The notes under the pieces: generated by a model
Told to the model about the DNA's origin: nothing
Databases searched by the model: none
What the model saw: only the letters and a program-made list of their open reading frames with translations
Assembly: GCF_000018885.1 (NCBI RefSeq)
Contig: NC_010168.1
Span: 2,976,001 to 3,040,000, forward strand
From: Renibacterium salmoninarum ATCC 33209
Lineage (GTDB): Bacteria > Actinomycetota > Actinomycetes > Actinomycetales > Micrococcaceae
DNA: 64,000 bases
Reading direction: 5' to 3'
Translations under genes and position numbers: made by a program
Part shown: positions 19,765 to 28,578 of the stretch, piece by piece
How positions within the stretch are numbered: position 1 is the stretch's first letter
How the letters are laid out: each line of letters starts with the position of its first letter

Positions 19765-20223
19765 ATGGGACTTTTCGACCGGGCAAAAAATGCTTTCGGC
19801 GGCGGAGACAACGATTGGGCAGCCCAAGCCAAGGCAGCGCAAGATCTAGCAAACCAGCACCTCCAGGCCGCTGGCTATACCGACGGCAGCCCGGTAACCA
19901 TGGCGAACGCTGGCCAAGTATCGCAGGCAGCGCAAGCAGATCACGATGCGCTCAATGCCTATGGTCAAGAACTCAATCGAATCATCGCCATTAGGCACCC
20001 TGGCAGCGCGGTCATCACCAATTCGGTGGACACCGGCGAACGAACCGCTGGAAACCCTTGGCATCAGCTTGAAGTTCAAGTTTCGCTTCCCGGCGCTGAA
20101 CCCTATCTGGTCAGCAAACGCGAAATGGTTGCACCACAGTTTTTGGCTAGCTACGCGCCGGGCACCAATCACGACGTCAAAGTTGATCCAGCAGACCCGA
20201 ACAACATCGCCTTTACTAGCTAG
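19765..20223 (+). CDS. Uncharacterised 152-residue protein, paralogue of the next gene
   Basis: I do not recognise the family. The start ATG follows a strong AAGGAG site. It begins MGLFDRAKNAFGGGD, an amphipathic N-terminus with no signal peptide or membrane helix. The C-terminal half (EVQVSLPGAEPYLVSKREMV ... VKVDPADPNNIAF) aligns by eye with the next gene, suggesting a tandem duplication of one small beta-rich domain. A cytoplasmic protein is likely. Only nine bases separate the two genes, so they are co-transcribed. Confidence 0.7.
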   Translation: MGLFDRAKNAFGGGDNDWAAQAKAAQDLANQHLQAAGYTDGSPVTMANAGQVSQAAQADHDALNAYGQELNRIIAIRHPGSAVITNSVDTGERTAGNPWHQLEVQVSLPGAEPYLVSKREMVAPQFLASYAPGTNHDVKVDPADPNNIAFTS

Positions 20224-20231
20224 ATAGCACT

Positions 20232-20642
20232 ATGGGCGTCATTAACGATGTTTTCCGGCTTATGCGAGCGGGACTCAAACAGAGCGCACAAACCAACTAT
20301 GCGGAGAATCTGCGCCAGTCTGCGGATTTAGCCGAACAATTCAGCAATGGGATACCAGTGACTCACGGCGCCGCTGGCGCTAATCCTTTTGCCAATATGG
20401 CCGCCTATGCTGGCATGATCCAAGGCTCCGGCACGGTGCGCGGGCTGCGCGCACCTGGGCAGGTTATTGCTGGTACACCGGTCTACCTTGTTGACTTCGA
20501 AATCACGCTGCCAGACCGCGCTGCGTATCAAGCGCAGTATCAGACCGTGATCGCGCAAGCTGCCTTACCCAATTGGCAGCCGGGCGCAATGTTTCCACTG
20601 CGCGTTAGCCCTGAAGATCAGAACGCAATCATGCTGGGTTGA
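20232..20642 (+). CDS. Uncharacterised 136-residue protein, paralogue of the previous gene
   Basis: Family not recognised. It begins MGVINDVFRLMRAGLKQSAQ. Its second half (VDFEITLPDRAAYQAQYQTV ... LRVSPEDQNAIML) matches the upstream gene in the order V-x-LP, a short helix, PG, then a V-x-P-x-D-x-N-x-I ending. No signal peptide or membrane segment is seen. It follows its paralogue closely and probably forms a two-gene unit. Confidence 0.7.
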   Translation: MGVINDVFRLMRAGLKQSAQTNYAENLRQSADLAEQFSNGIPVTHGAAGANPFANMAAYAGMIQGSGTVRGLRAPGQVIAGTPVYLVDFEITLPDRAAYQAQYQTVIAQAALPNWQPGAMFPLRVSPEDQNAIMLG

Positions 20643-20709
20643 AGCAAGTATTTGTGCTGTGAATACTGAGTGGAAATCACCGGTAGAATGGTTCTGCAAG
20701 CTCGCGGAG

Positions 20710-20739
20710 CGCTGATGCCTCCGGCTCGGAGAACCAGCG
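20710..20739 (+). other. Nested hairpin in the purS leader
   Basis: An outer stem CGCTG/CAGCG encloses an inner stem CTCCG-gct-CGGAG, all within a wider GGTTCT/AGAACC pairing (20690-20734). A possible -10 box TAGAAT at 20684-20689 lies just upstream, so the hairpin would be near the 5' end of the purSQL transcript. It may influence expression; no known riboswitch was recognised. Confidence 0.35.
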
Positions 20740-20818
20740 TGAGACGGCACCGTTTTACGGCTGTTCAACAGCCTCCGCGACCCTTTCGTCTGTCAGAACG
20801 AAAAACAGGAGTCACCGG

Positions 20819-21070
20819 ATGCCCCGGATCGTTGTCGATGTCATGCTCAAACCCGAAATCCTCGACCCGCAGGGGAAAGCCATTGTTGGGGCGCTGCCCC
20901 GACTGGGCTTCACCGAGTTCAGCGGCGTCCGCCAAGGCAAACGCTTTGAACTGACGGTCGACGGCGAGGTTACTGAAGCTGTCCTGGCCAAAGCCCGTGA
21001 AGCTGCTGAAACACTACTGTCCAACCCGGTCATTGAAGATGTGGTCAATGTCGAGGTTGTCAATGACTGA
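20819..21070 (+). CDS. purS: Phosphoribosylformylglycinamidine synthase subunit PurS
   Basis: An 83-residue PurS, the small bridging subunit of the three-part FGAM synthase that makes FGAM in step four of purine synthesis. The sequence [22 protein letters not shown] and the [10 protein letters not shown] centre are diagnostic. ATG 20819 follows ACAGGAG. It overlaps purQ by eight bases, showing translational coupling in purSQL. Confidence 0.95.
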   Translation: MPRIVVDVMLKPEILDPQGKAIVGALPRLGFTEFSGVRQGKRFELTVDGEVTEAVLAKAREAAETLLSNPVIEDVVNVEVVND

Positions 21071-21803
21071 GCTGGCTACTGATCTGTCCGCTACTGATCT
21101 GTCCGCTGCGCGGGTGGGGGTAGTCACCTTCCCCGGCACACTTGACGATCGCGACGCTGCGCGCGCCGTTCGGCTCTCGGGTGCGACCGCCGTCGAGCTT
21201 TGGCACGCCGATGCCTATCTCAAAGACGTGGACGCCGTGGTGATTCCTGGCGGTTTTTCTTACGGTGATTACTTGCGCGCTGGCGCGATTTCCCGGTTTG
21301 CTCCGCTCATGGCAAAGGTCATTAACGCAGCGAACTCGGAGGCGAGATTGCCGGTTCTGGGCATCTGCAACGGTTTCCAGATCCTCACGGAATCGCATTT
21401 ACTTCCTGGCTCAATGGTTCAAAATGCCCACCTGAAGTTCATCTGCCGTGACCAGGTGCTGCGTGTTGAAAACGCATCGACCGCGTGGACCAATGCTTTT
21501 GAAGCTGGGCAAAGCATCACCGTCCCGCTGAAAAACCAAGATGGCCAGTACATCGCAGATGAAAAGACACTTGATGCACTCGAAGCTGAAGGCCGGGTAG
21601 TGTTCCGCTACTCAGGCTTCAACCCGAACGGCTCACGCCGGGACATCGCTGGCATCTCGAACGCGGCGGGTAACGTTGTGGGGCTCATGCCGCACCCCGA
21701 GCACGCGGTTGAAACTGGCTTCGGTCCGGACCACTCCGGCATCGATGGTGCTGGATTCTTCTCGTCTGTTTTGAACACGATCCTTGCAGGAGCAAAAGCG
21801 TGA
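21063..21803 (+). CDS. purQ: Phosphoribosylformylglycinamidine synthase subunit PurQ (glutaminase)
   Basis: A 246-residue class I glutamine amidotransferase supplying ammonia to PurL. The nucleophile Cys is in [10 protein letters not shown] and the His-Glu pair in [28 protein letters not shown] starts the domain. The N-terminus carries an unusual repeat, [11 protein letters not shown], from a 15-bp tandem duplication at 21076-21105, before the conserved fold. The ATG at 21063 overlaps purS; its stop overlaps the purL GTG. Confidence 0.95.
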   Translation: MTELATDLSATDLSAARVGVVTFPGTLDDRDAARAVRLSGATAVELWHADAYLKDVDAVVIPGGFSYGDYLRAGAISRFAPLMAKVINAANSEARLPVLGICNGFQILTESHLLPGSMVQNAHLKFICRDQVLRVENASTAWTNAFEAGQSITVPLKNQDGQYIADEKTLDALEAEGRVVFRYSGFNPNGSRRDIAGISNAAGNVVGLMPHPEHAVETGFGPDHSGIDGAGFFSSVLNTILAGAKA

Positions 21804-24103
21804 CCACTTCTCCCAGCGAAAAGACCAGCTTCAATATCGATACGGTCGCCAACGCGGCCACCACTCCAGAGACTGAACTCCCTTGGGCTGAGCTGGGTCT
21901 AAAGGACAATGAGTTTGCCCGGATCAATGAGATTTTGGGCCGCCGCCCGACTGCCGCCGAATTGGCAATGTATTCGGTGATGTGGAGCGAGCACTGCTCG
22001 TACAAATCCTCAAAGGTGCACCTGAGCCAGTTCGGCGAAAAGGTCACTGAGGAGATGAAGAAACACCTATTGGTTGGCATTGGCGAAAATGCTGGCGTGG
22101 TCGATATTGGTGACGGCTGGGCCGTGACCTTCAAAGTCGAATCGCATAATCACCCCTCTTTCGTGGAGCCTTATCAAGGTGCAGCTACCGGCATCGGTGG
22201 CATCGTACGCGACATTATCTCGATGGGCGCCCGCCCGGTTGCCGTGATGGATCCGTTGCGGTTCGGCGCGATTGACCACCCGGATACCGCACGGTTGGTG
22301 CACGGCATCGTTTCCGGCATCGGTGGATACGGTAACTCTTTGGGCCTGCCGAACATTGGCGGCGAGGTCGTCTTCGACTCGGTTTACCAGGGCAATCCGC
22401 TGGTCAATGCTTTGGCTGTTGGCGTACTGCGGCACGAAGACATCCGGCTAGCTAACGCTTCTGGCGTGGGCAATCGCGTAGTGCTGTTTGGCGCCCGGAC
22501 CGGTGGCGACGGCATTGGCGGCGCTTCGGTACTGGCCTCCGAATCCTTCGACTCCACCAAGCCGTCCAAGCGCCCGGCCGTGCAGGTTGGCGATCCCTTT
22601 GCCGAAAAAGTACTCATTGAGTGCTGCTTGGAATTGTTCAAAGCCTCGATCGTGGACGGTATTCAAGACCTCGGCGCGGCTGGTATTTCCTGCGCTACCT
22701 CGGAATTGGCTTCCAACGGTGAAGGCGGCATGCACGTCGAACTCACCTCGGTACTGCTGCGCGACCCAACGCTGACCCCGGGCGAAATTCTGATGTCCGA
22801 GTCGCAAGAGCGCATGATGGCGGTAGTTACACCTGAAAACGTGGCTGCTTTTGAGGCCGTCATGGCCAAATGGGACGTTGAATATTCCTGGTTGGGTGAA
22901 GTGACGGACACCGGCCGCTTGATCATCGATTGGGACGGCGAGACGATTGTCGACGTCGATCCGCGCACCGTGGCGCACGACGGCCCGGTATACAACCGAC
23001 CGTTCCACCGCCCGGAATGGCTCGACGCCTTGCAGGCTGACTCGTTCCTTGCCTCTGGCGTTGCTGAGGTACCCGCCGATTTGGGTGCCGCCGTCGTCGA
23101 ACTGATGTCCTCGCCGAATATGGCCTCGAAGTCGTGGGTCACCGATCAGTACGACCGGTATGTACAGGGCAATACCGCGCAAGCCATGCCCGACGACGCC
23201 GGAGTGATCCGAGTGGATGAAACCACTGGCCTTGGCGTTGCGTTGTCCACCGATGCGAATGGCCGTTACTGCTACCTGAACCCTCGTGAAGGCGCTAAAT
23301 TGGCCCTTGCTGAGGCATACCGGAACGTGGCCACCTCTGGCGCGCGTCCGCTGGCGGTCACTGACTGCTTGAACTTTGGCTCCCCCGAGGATCCCGAAGT
23401 GATGTGGCAATTCGCTGAGTCCGTCACTGGCTTGGCTGATGCTTGCCAGGAACTTGGCGTGCCAGTGACTGGTGGCAATGTCTCGCTGTACAACCAGACG
23501 GGCGGGGTCGCGATTCACCCGACGCCCGTAGTTGGCGTGCTGGGCGTGTTCGACGACGTCGCCCGGAGCACGCCGTCCGGCTGGCGGGTAGACGGCCAGG
23601 CCATCTACCTACTCGGCACCACGCGCGCTGAATTGGATGGCTCGGAATGGGCTAACTTGCGTGGACACCTTGGCGGTCAGCCGCCGGTTGTTGATCTGGG
23701 CCGCGAAAAGGAACTCGCTGAGATTCTGATCAACGCTTCGCGTGACGGCATGGTCGATGCCGCACACGACCTCTCCGAAGGTGGTTTAGCTGCCGCACTG
23801 GTTGAGTCCTCACTGCGCTTTGGCGTGGGCGCTCGAATCGGCCTGGATGAGCTCGCTGTCCGTGACGGGATTTCGATCTTTGAAGCCTTGTTCTCGGAAT
23901 CGCAAGCCCGCGCACTGGTTTCCGTGCCACGCTCCGAGGAAGTCCGCTTCAACGACATGTGCACTGCCCGGGGCTTTGAGCACTTACGTCTTGGCGTGGT
24001 TGACGCTGAGTCCGGCGCGTTGGACGTACAAGGCGCGTTCACGCTGAGCCTGGACGAACTACGCGAAGCCCATGAAGCGACCCTGCCGAAGTACTTCGGT
24101 TAG
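21800..24103 (+). CDS. purL: Phosphoribosylformylglycinamidine synthase subunit PurL
   Basis: A 767-residue small-type PurL, the ATP-dependent synthase subunit that converts FGAR to FGAM. Landmarks include [12 protein letters not shown] near residue 60, [20 protein letters not shown], the second-half [19 protein letters not shown] and the glycine-rich [17 protein letters not shown]. Length and domain order match the separate-subunit enzymes of actinobacteria. The GTG start overlaps the purQ stop (GTGA). A palindromic repeat follows 21 bp after the stop. Confidence 0.96.
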   Translation: MTTSPSEKTSFNIDTVANAATTPETELPWAELGLKDNEFARINEILGRRPTAAELAMYSVMWSEHCSYKSSKVHLSQFGEKVTEEMKKHLLVGIGENAGVVDIGDGWAVTFKVESHNHPSFVEPYQGAATGIGGIVRDIISMGARPVAVMDPLRFGAIDHPDTARLVHGIVSGIGGYGNSLGLPNIGGEVVFDSVYQGNPLVNALAVGVLRHEDIRLANASGVGNRVVLFGARTGGDGIGGASVLASESFDSTKPSKRPAVQVGDPFAEKVLIECCLELFKASIVDGIQDLGAAGISCATSELASNGEGGMHVELTSVLLRDPTLTPGEILMSESQERMMAVVTPENVAAFEAVMAKWDVEYSWLGEVTDTGRLIIDWDGETIVDVDPRTVAHDGPVYNRPFHRPEWLDALQADSFLASGVAEVPADLGAAVVELMSSPNMASKSWVTDQYDRYVQGNTAQAMPDDAGVIRVDETTGLGVALSTDANGRYCYLNPREGAKLALAEAYRNVATSGARPLAVTDCLNFGSPEDPEVMWQFAESVTGLADACQELGVPVTGGNVSLYNQTGGVAIHPTPVVGVLGVFDDVARSTPSGWRVDGQAIYLLGTTRAELDGSEWANLRGHLGGQPPVVDLGREKELAEILINASRDGMVDAAHDLSEGGLAAALVESSLRFGVGARIGLDELAVRDGISIFEALFSESQARALVSVPRSEEVRFNDMCTARGFEHLRLGVVDAESGALDVQGAFTLSLDELREAHEATLPKYFG

Positions 24104-24124
24104 GGTCTAGAGCCTACTCCGCTG

Positions 24125-24191
24125 CGAAACGCTGCACCACTTTTCGGCCTTAAACAGGTGGTTTAAGGCCGAAAAGTGGTGCAGCGTTTCG
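24125..24191. repeat. Palindromic repeat, copy 1
   Basis: Perfect 31-bp arms flank a five-base AGGTG loop. The core is AACGCTGCACCACTTTTCGG followed by CCTTAAAC and its exact complement. It lies 21 bp after the purL stop and may end its transcript. The same core recurs at 43227, 59962 and, diverged, 50489. Confidence 0.85.
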
Positions 24192-24466
24192 GGTTGGGAT
24201 CAGTCACAACGGGCCGATCTGATCAGTCAAGACAAGGTAGTTTCCGGACAAGGCATCGTGGTTTTCAGGAAGGCTTCGATAACTCGGGCTCGGAAGGACT
24301 TCAGACGAACCTGGCAACCGAATATCCGTACCAGATGCCATGGGCAGGACGCAGCAAGACCGGCTGGCAGAACGTCACTAATCCAATTCACTCGGCGCCG
24401 TGGCGCACAGGCGGTCAGACATTCACTGGTTACTCCGACAACTACCCAGTTTTCGCTAGTAAGTAG
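24176..24466 (+). pseudogene. Unidentified coding remnant downstream of purL
   Basis: An open frame runs out of the right arm of the palindrome and ends at 24466. It has no credible start or ribosome site. Its C-terminal third (TEYPYQMPWAGRSKTGWQNV and GYSDNYPVFASK) has real-protein composition, rich in Trp, Tyr and Pro, like the end of a secreted enzyme. I do not recognise the family. It is probably the tail of a gene whose 5' part has been lost. Otherwise the 389-bp interval after purL holds only the palindrome. Confidence 0.35.
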
Positions 24467-24492
24467 CTGTTTCTGGGTATTCGATCCGCGGG

Positions 24493-25386
24493 CTAGGCCA
24501 GGACCCTTAGCATAAATTCGCTGAGCGTCCTGGCCAGCTCGCCGTCCGGGTCTAGCTCTGGGTCAAAGACCGTCAGACTCAGCCCTGAAATACTCGGCAG
24601 CAGAATAAGAAGGAGCGCTTCTACCTGCGACCAATCAATACCATCCGGATCCGGGCCGTCCACGGCAGGCATAATCCGCGGATCTAAGATGTCAATATCG
24701 AGCTGCAACCATATTCCTGCCAAGCCTTCCGGAAAAACAGCCAAAATTTTCGCTGCCACTGATGTGGGAGATTCCCTTATACCACCGCTCGTAAAGAGAC
24801 CAGCAACATACGCGCGGACTTCGTCGATCTCGCCGTCATCCTCGCGGCATCCGGCGTGAACCACATCTGCAACGGCAAAATAGGGCCCCAGCCAATCCAC
24901 GTCTGCTAGCGCAGGAAAATGTCTGCCGGTAACCACGGCAAGATCTTCGCCTGCAACTGACGCGCACTCGGCGGAATTCCACGGATTACGGAAATCGGTA
25001 TGGCCGTCAAGGTGGATCAAGCCATAATGCCCACGTCGCTTCAGCGCCGTTCCAATACCCAATAAAATTGAGCAATCACCACCAAGAACCAGCGGCCAAT
25101 AGCCGCCGTCGAGCACCATACTCACCCGCTGATCTAGTCTGTGGGCATGCGCCAACAGTTCTGCTTGATTACGGACTGTTCCTGTGCCAGCTTGCCAATC
25201 GTCGCGATATCTTCCCGAAAGCACGACGCCAGCTTCGACCGCGCCACGCGAAATCAACCCAGTTTGTAAGCCAGCTTCTCGCAATGCTTCCGGCGCTTTG
25301 GCAACTCCTGGAGTTGTACCCATCTCCGGCGGACGGAGGCCTAGGTTGCTTGGTGCCGAAATGATCGCGATCTGCCGAAATTTCAT
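24493..25386 (-). CDS. Arginase/agmatinase-family ureohydrolase
   Basis: A 297-residue ureohydrolase-fold enzyme that would hydrolyse a guanidino compound using two manganese ions. Metal motifs occur in order: GGDCS (residues 102-106), HLDGHTDF (126-132) and QLDIDILDP near 227. The usual GGDHS histidine is Cys here, a variant I have seen in some actinobacterial arginase-like proteins, so substrate and activity are uncertain. The ATG at 25386 has a strong GAGGAGG site six bases upstream. It follows the DUF1990 and MmcQ genes on the same strand. Confidence 0.82.
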   Translation of the reverse strand: MKFRQIAIISAPSNLGLRPPEMGTTPGVAKAPEALREAGLQTGLISRGAVEAGVVLSGRYRDDWQAGTGTVRNQAELLAHAHRLDQRVSMVLDGGYWPLVLGGDCSILLGIGTALKRRGHYGLIHLDGHTDFRNPWNSAECASVAGEDLAVVTGRHFPALADVDWLGPYFAVADVVHAGCREDDGEIDEVRAYVAGLFTSGGIRESPTSVAAKILAVFPEGLAGIWLQLDIDILDPRIMPAVDGPDPDGIDWSQVEALLLILLPSISGLSLTVFDPELDPDGELARTLSEFMLRVLA

Positions 25387-25408
25387 TAGATACCTCCTCT
25401 GAAATGCG

Positions 25409-25936
25409 TCAGCCGACAATAGCTTTTGCTGCCGCCAAATACTTTCGCGTCACTCGCGCCTGCATAAACCGACTTGCTGGCGCTGTCATCGCGAAAATTC
25501 CAGGCGAGGGTTTGCTGAACGCCAACACCGAAAACCAAACTGCGCCGTCGTCTGCCAACTGAGCAATAAAAGCCTCCTCGCCGCGAGCCGGATGACCGGG
25601 TAGAGTCCCATAACCAAAACCACCGACACTCGCGCCCTGCTCAGACCAAACAACCTCACACGGCACAGACAATCGCAGCGGTCCCAGGCCAAAACTGCAA
25701 ACGACCTGCGCGCCCGGCACTGCGCGGGTAGCCGACCGTGGCCTTAGCCCCGCTTTTCGCTGAATCTGCCAATCTAGGATGCCATCAGTCAACCGGTTAA
25801 AAGCTTCGACTCCGTGGCCAATAAGGATTCGTTCAAAAACCCGTCGGGAACCTGCCGGCCAACCCGCGGCCGATTCAGGGCCATTCTCGAACAGCTGACG
25901 GCTCAGGCCAATCTGCGGATATGTCAGTTCACCCAC
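25409..25936 (-). CDS. DUF1990 family protein
   Basis: A 175-residue protein of the DUF1990 (UPF0548) family. Visible landmarks are the N-terminal YPQIGLSRQ, a middle with GHGVEAFNRLTDGILDWQ, and GFGYGTLPGHPARGEEAFIA near residue 110. These proteins may adopt an SRPBCC-like lipid-binding fold, but no function is known. The start overlaps the end of the MmcQ gene by eight bases, indicating an operon. Confidence 0.8.
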   Translation of the reverse strand: MGELTYPQIGLSRQLFENGPESAAGWPAGSRRVFERILIGHGVEAFNRLTDGILDWQIQRKAGLRPRSATRAVPGAQVVCSFGLGPLRLSVPCEVVWSEQGASVGGFGYGTLPGHPARGEEAFIAQLADDGAVWFSVLAFSKPSPGIFAMTAPASRFMQARVTRKYLAAAKAIVG

Positions 25937-26312
25937 GTTGCACTAATCCTGTCCAACCAAGCGCCTCACGTTGCTGCCTAGGCAGCGAAGCGACGACCAA
26001 ATCATATGAATCCTCAATCAGATCCCGAATAGTTTCTGCCGCGAGTCCTGCGGAACAGTCCACGGAATTCCAGTGCTTTTTGTTCATGTGATAACCCGGG
26101 GTAATTTCCGGGTGCGCTGCACGCAATTGCTCAGCTAAAGCAGGGTCACATTTCAGATTGACCGTGAGCGGATTCTTGTCGCCCCAAAATAGTGCGAAGA
26201 CCTTTGGTCCAGAGGCACCAACCTTCATCACGACGGTCTCCGGGCCAAAGGGATAAACCTCAAAGGCGCCAGGAAAACTAAGGCAGATTGCCCGTCATGT
26301 TTCGATTTCCAT
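25929..26312 (-). pseudogene. MmcQ/YjbR family protein with a stop at codon 6
   Basis: A small MmcQ/YjbR (CyaY-like fold, putative DNA-binding) protein. The natural start appears to be the ATG at 26312, which overlaps the deacetylase stop (TGATG). The sixth codon is TGA at 26295-26297, and the same frame continues RAICLSFPGAFEVYPFGPET and on to the conserved YHMNKKHWNSVDC, as expected for the family. The remaining starts (a GTG or ATG near 26231) would drop about 25 conserved residues. So it is probably inactive or truncated; the change looks like CGA to TGA. Confidence 0.7.
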
Positions 26313-27151
26313 CAAGGAACCTTCAAATAGTCTTCAAGTAAAACAACCTCTAGGCCAGCTGCATTTTTCGCTTCGATGAAGGCCTGAAGATCCTTGGCAA
26401 ACTCTGGTCGGAAATGCATAAGGACTATTTCTCCCGGGCGTAAGGCCGTGCCGGTCTGGTAATCGACTCTGCCTGCATTGGCCTTGGCTTCCCAATCGAT
26501 AATGGCTTTCATGCCACAGTCTGCTGCGGCCTTACGAGTCACGCTGCTGTAGGGCCCACCCGGCGGACGGAAGAATACTGGCCTACGTCCGTACGTTTGC
26601 TCTTCAAAGTCTGCCATCTGACAGATTTCGTCCTTTTGCTGCTGGTAGCTCATCTTGACCAGGTTAAGGGGGTGCGAAATTGAGTGATTCTCGATCTTAT
26701 GCCCGGCCGCCAGGAACGGTTTGAAGTAGTCAGGCTTATCTGAAATGAACAATTTTGCCAGGAAAAGCGAAGCTTTGATCTTGTTTTCCTGAAGCAGCGC
26801 CAGATTCTCTGGGAGTTTGCTCGCTCCGTCATCGATGGTCAAAAAGACAACTTTTTGCGCGGTAGGAATTTTAGTAATCACCGGCACCATACCATCTTGA
26901 ATTGGCGGCAATACGTAATCTGGGCTGAGTGCTGGAACACTCGGTGCGACGGTTTTGATCGGGGTGTTCGACGGCGTGGACGCGGGCGGAGAAACCGTCG
27001 ATTCGGTGCTAGCCGCAGCAGGTTGCGGTGGCTCCAAAATAGCTCTGGCCGCCCAAAAGCTGCCTATGGCAAGCACGACGACGAGCACGAGCGAAGCAGC
27101 GACCCAGAGCCATCTGAGCTTCAAGTGTGACAGTGTGAGGTGACGTGGCAC
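26312..27151 (-). CDS. Membrane-anchored polysaccharide deacetylase (NodB domain)
   Basis: A 279-residue carbohydrate esterase 4 enzyme removing acetyl groups from cell-wall or other N-acetylglucosamine polymers. One hydrophobic helix at residues 13-36 anchors it outside the membrane, followed by a Pro/Ser/Thr linker to about residue 75. NodB motifs are LTIDDGASK (motif 1), NHSISHP (motif 2, zinc histidines), FFRPPGGPYS (motif 3) and a late IVLMHF (motif 5-like histidine). The position-1 TFDDG phenylalanine is Ile. The catalytic residues look complete. Confidence 0.85.
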   Translation of the reverse strand: MPRHLTLSHLKLRWLWVAASLVLVVVLAIGSFWAARAILEPPQPAAASTESTVSPPASTPSNTPIKTVAPSVPALSPDYVLPPIQDGMVPVITKIPTAQKVVFLTIDDGASKLPENLALLQENKIKASLFLAKLFISDKPDYFKPFLAAGHKIENHSISHPLNLVKMSYQQQKDEICQMADFEEQTYGRRPVFFRPPGGPYSSVTRKAAADCGMKAIIDWEAKANAGRVDYQTGTALRPGEIVLMHFRPEFAKDLQAFIEAKNAAGLEVVLLEDYLKVP

Positions 27152-27226
27152 CAGCGGACCTCAAAACGAGTGGTGTGAACTGTAGATTCCCCCTACTTCA
27201 GCAGAGTAGCAGTCGGCTACGACAGT

Positions 27227-27646
27227 TCATGCGATTCCCAGCCGTGGCGCTTCAATCGCTGGGCAAGTGTCCATAACTACGTCAAGCCCCGCCGCGGAAG
27301 CGCGGGCTGCAGCGGCTTCGTCGATCACGCCCAGTTGGAGCCAAACTGCTTTAGCCCCGATCTCGATGGCTTGGTCTACAACTTGACCGACGCGTTGCGA
27401 GTTCACAAAGCAGTCAACCACATCCACTTTTGCAGGAATATCGGCGAGCGTCCGGTAACCCTTCGCTCCGTGCACCTCGTCGCCGTGCGGATTGACAGGG
27501 ATAATTTCCATCGCCAAGTCGCGCTGCAAAAATCTGGCTACCGAAAATGCTGGGCGAAGCGTATTCATCGACAATCCGACAACTGCCCAGCGCCCTTTTT
27601 CGCTCAACAAGCGACGGACTATTTCCTGATCGTTTTGGTGGTTCAT
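27227..27646 (-). CDS. CoA-binding domain protein (YccU type)
   Basis: A 139-residue single-domain Rossmann protein of the CoA-binding family. Seen are WAVVGLSMNTLRPAF, a nucleotide loop, then IIPVNPHGDEVHG, and VDVVDCFVNSQRVGQVVDQA with KAVWLQLGV. It resembles succinyl-CoA synthetase alpha N-domains and YccU. Its cellular role is unknown. The ATG at 27646 is well placed and it stands alone on the minus strand. Confidence 0.85.
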   Translation of the reverse strand: MNHQNDQEIVRRLLSEKGRWAVVGLSMNTLRPAFSVARFLQRDLAMEIIPVNPHGDEVHGAKGYRTLADIPAKVDVVDCFVNSQRVGQVVDQAIEIGAKAVWLQLGVIDEAAAARASAAGLDVVMDTCPAIEAPRLGIA

Positions 27647-27813
27647 CTGCCCAGCATACGCCGGAATTCACCCCTGACTCTTCCTCCCCAAAGCGATCTC
27701 AGAAGCGATTCTCCACATGCTTATCGAACCGCCGGATTTGGCGGTTTAGTGCCGTGACCTGTTGGCAAAGTGAAGGCATTAATTCATTTCTCGACGTCTT
27801 CGAAAGGCAACAT

Positions 27814-28548
27814 ATGAAGAGCAAAATCGGAGTAGCCCTTGTGGCCATATGGGCATTGGTCGGGCTATCCGGTCTGGGTATCTCCCCTGCCCAAGCCCTG
27901 ACGCCTTCTTGGAGTTTTGGGGCAGGCCTTGGAAATAGGCAAATATTTGTCGGCCAACAGAAGAACTCGGATGGCCTGATTACCTATTGCACCGACTATG
28001 AATTGCTGGCGCCAAACTACGCCGGTAATTATCGGCCCGCGCAGGCCGGCGGTTTTATCCGCAACGATGGTTCCGCGCTCTCCGCCGCAGAGAACGGCGC
28101 CTTGTCCTATCTGCTCTATCGGTGGGGCGCCTCCCCGGAGAATGAAACCGCCGCGGCCGTGCAGTTATCCATCTGGGCACTGAGCTCCTCCGGCCGCGCT
28201 TGGGGTAGCCCAGGAATGGCTGAGATCCTCAACAAAGCGAAGCTGCCCGATTCGGTGGTTTCTCTAGGCAAGTCACTTACTGAGATGTCTTTAAAATACG
28301 CCGGACCATATCGAATTTCGGTTGATGTTGGTGGAAAGGTTGCCGCAACGATTGGGGTTTTGAGTGGCCAAAATACCTTAGTGCCAGGCCTAGCAGTTGC
28401 CGCTTCAGTGAGTGGTGACCTCAAACTGTCTGACCCAGATTCCACCGGCAAGACATCCTGGGTAAGTGAAGAACAGCCTCGAAGCTTCGGCATTCAGCGA
28501 ACTGGTTTAGGCCAAGGTAGTCTCACCGCCGTTATTGACAAGGCACCC
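27814..28548 (+). pseudogene. Sortase-anchored surface protein, N-terminal part, split by IS copy 1
   Basis: ATG 27814 (GAAAGG upstream) starts a signal peptide (MKSKIGVALVAIWALVGLSG ... AQA). A domain with LITYCTDYELLAPNYAG then appears, similar in style to thioester/TQXA-type Gram-positive surface proteins, followed by a beta-rich module ending near SLTAVIDKAP. There the IS begins. The frame of the flanking DNA continues after the IS as the C-terminal part. Adhesion or wall function is inferred. No obvious target duplication flanks the element. Confidence 0.65.
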
Positions 28549-28578
28549 TGAATCGCCCCGGTGTGTCCGGAGGGTTTC

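Noticed and set aside
22448..23518. Long open frame antisense to purL
   Set aside because: It is a mirror of purL codon usage with no start signal or family resemblance.
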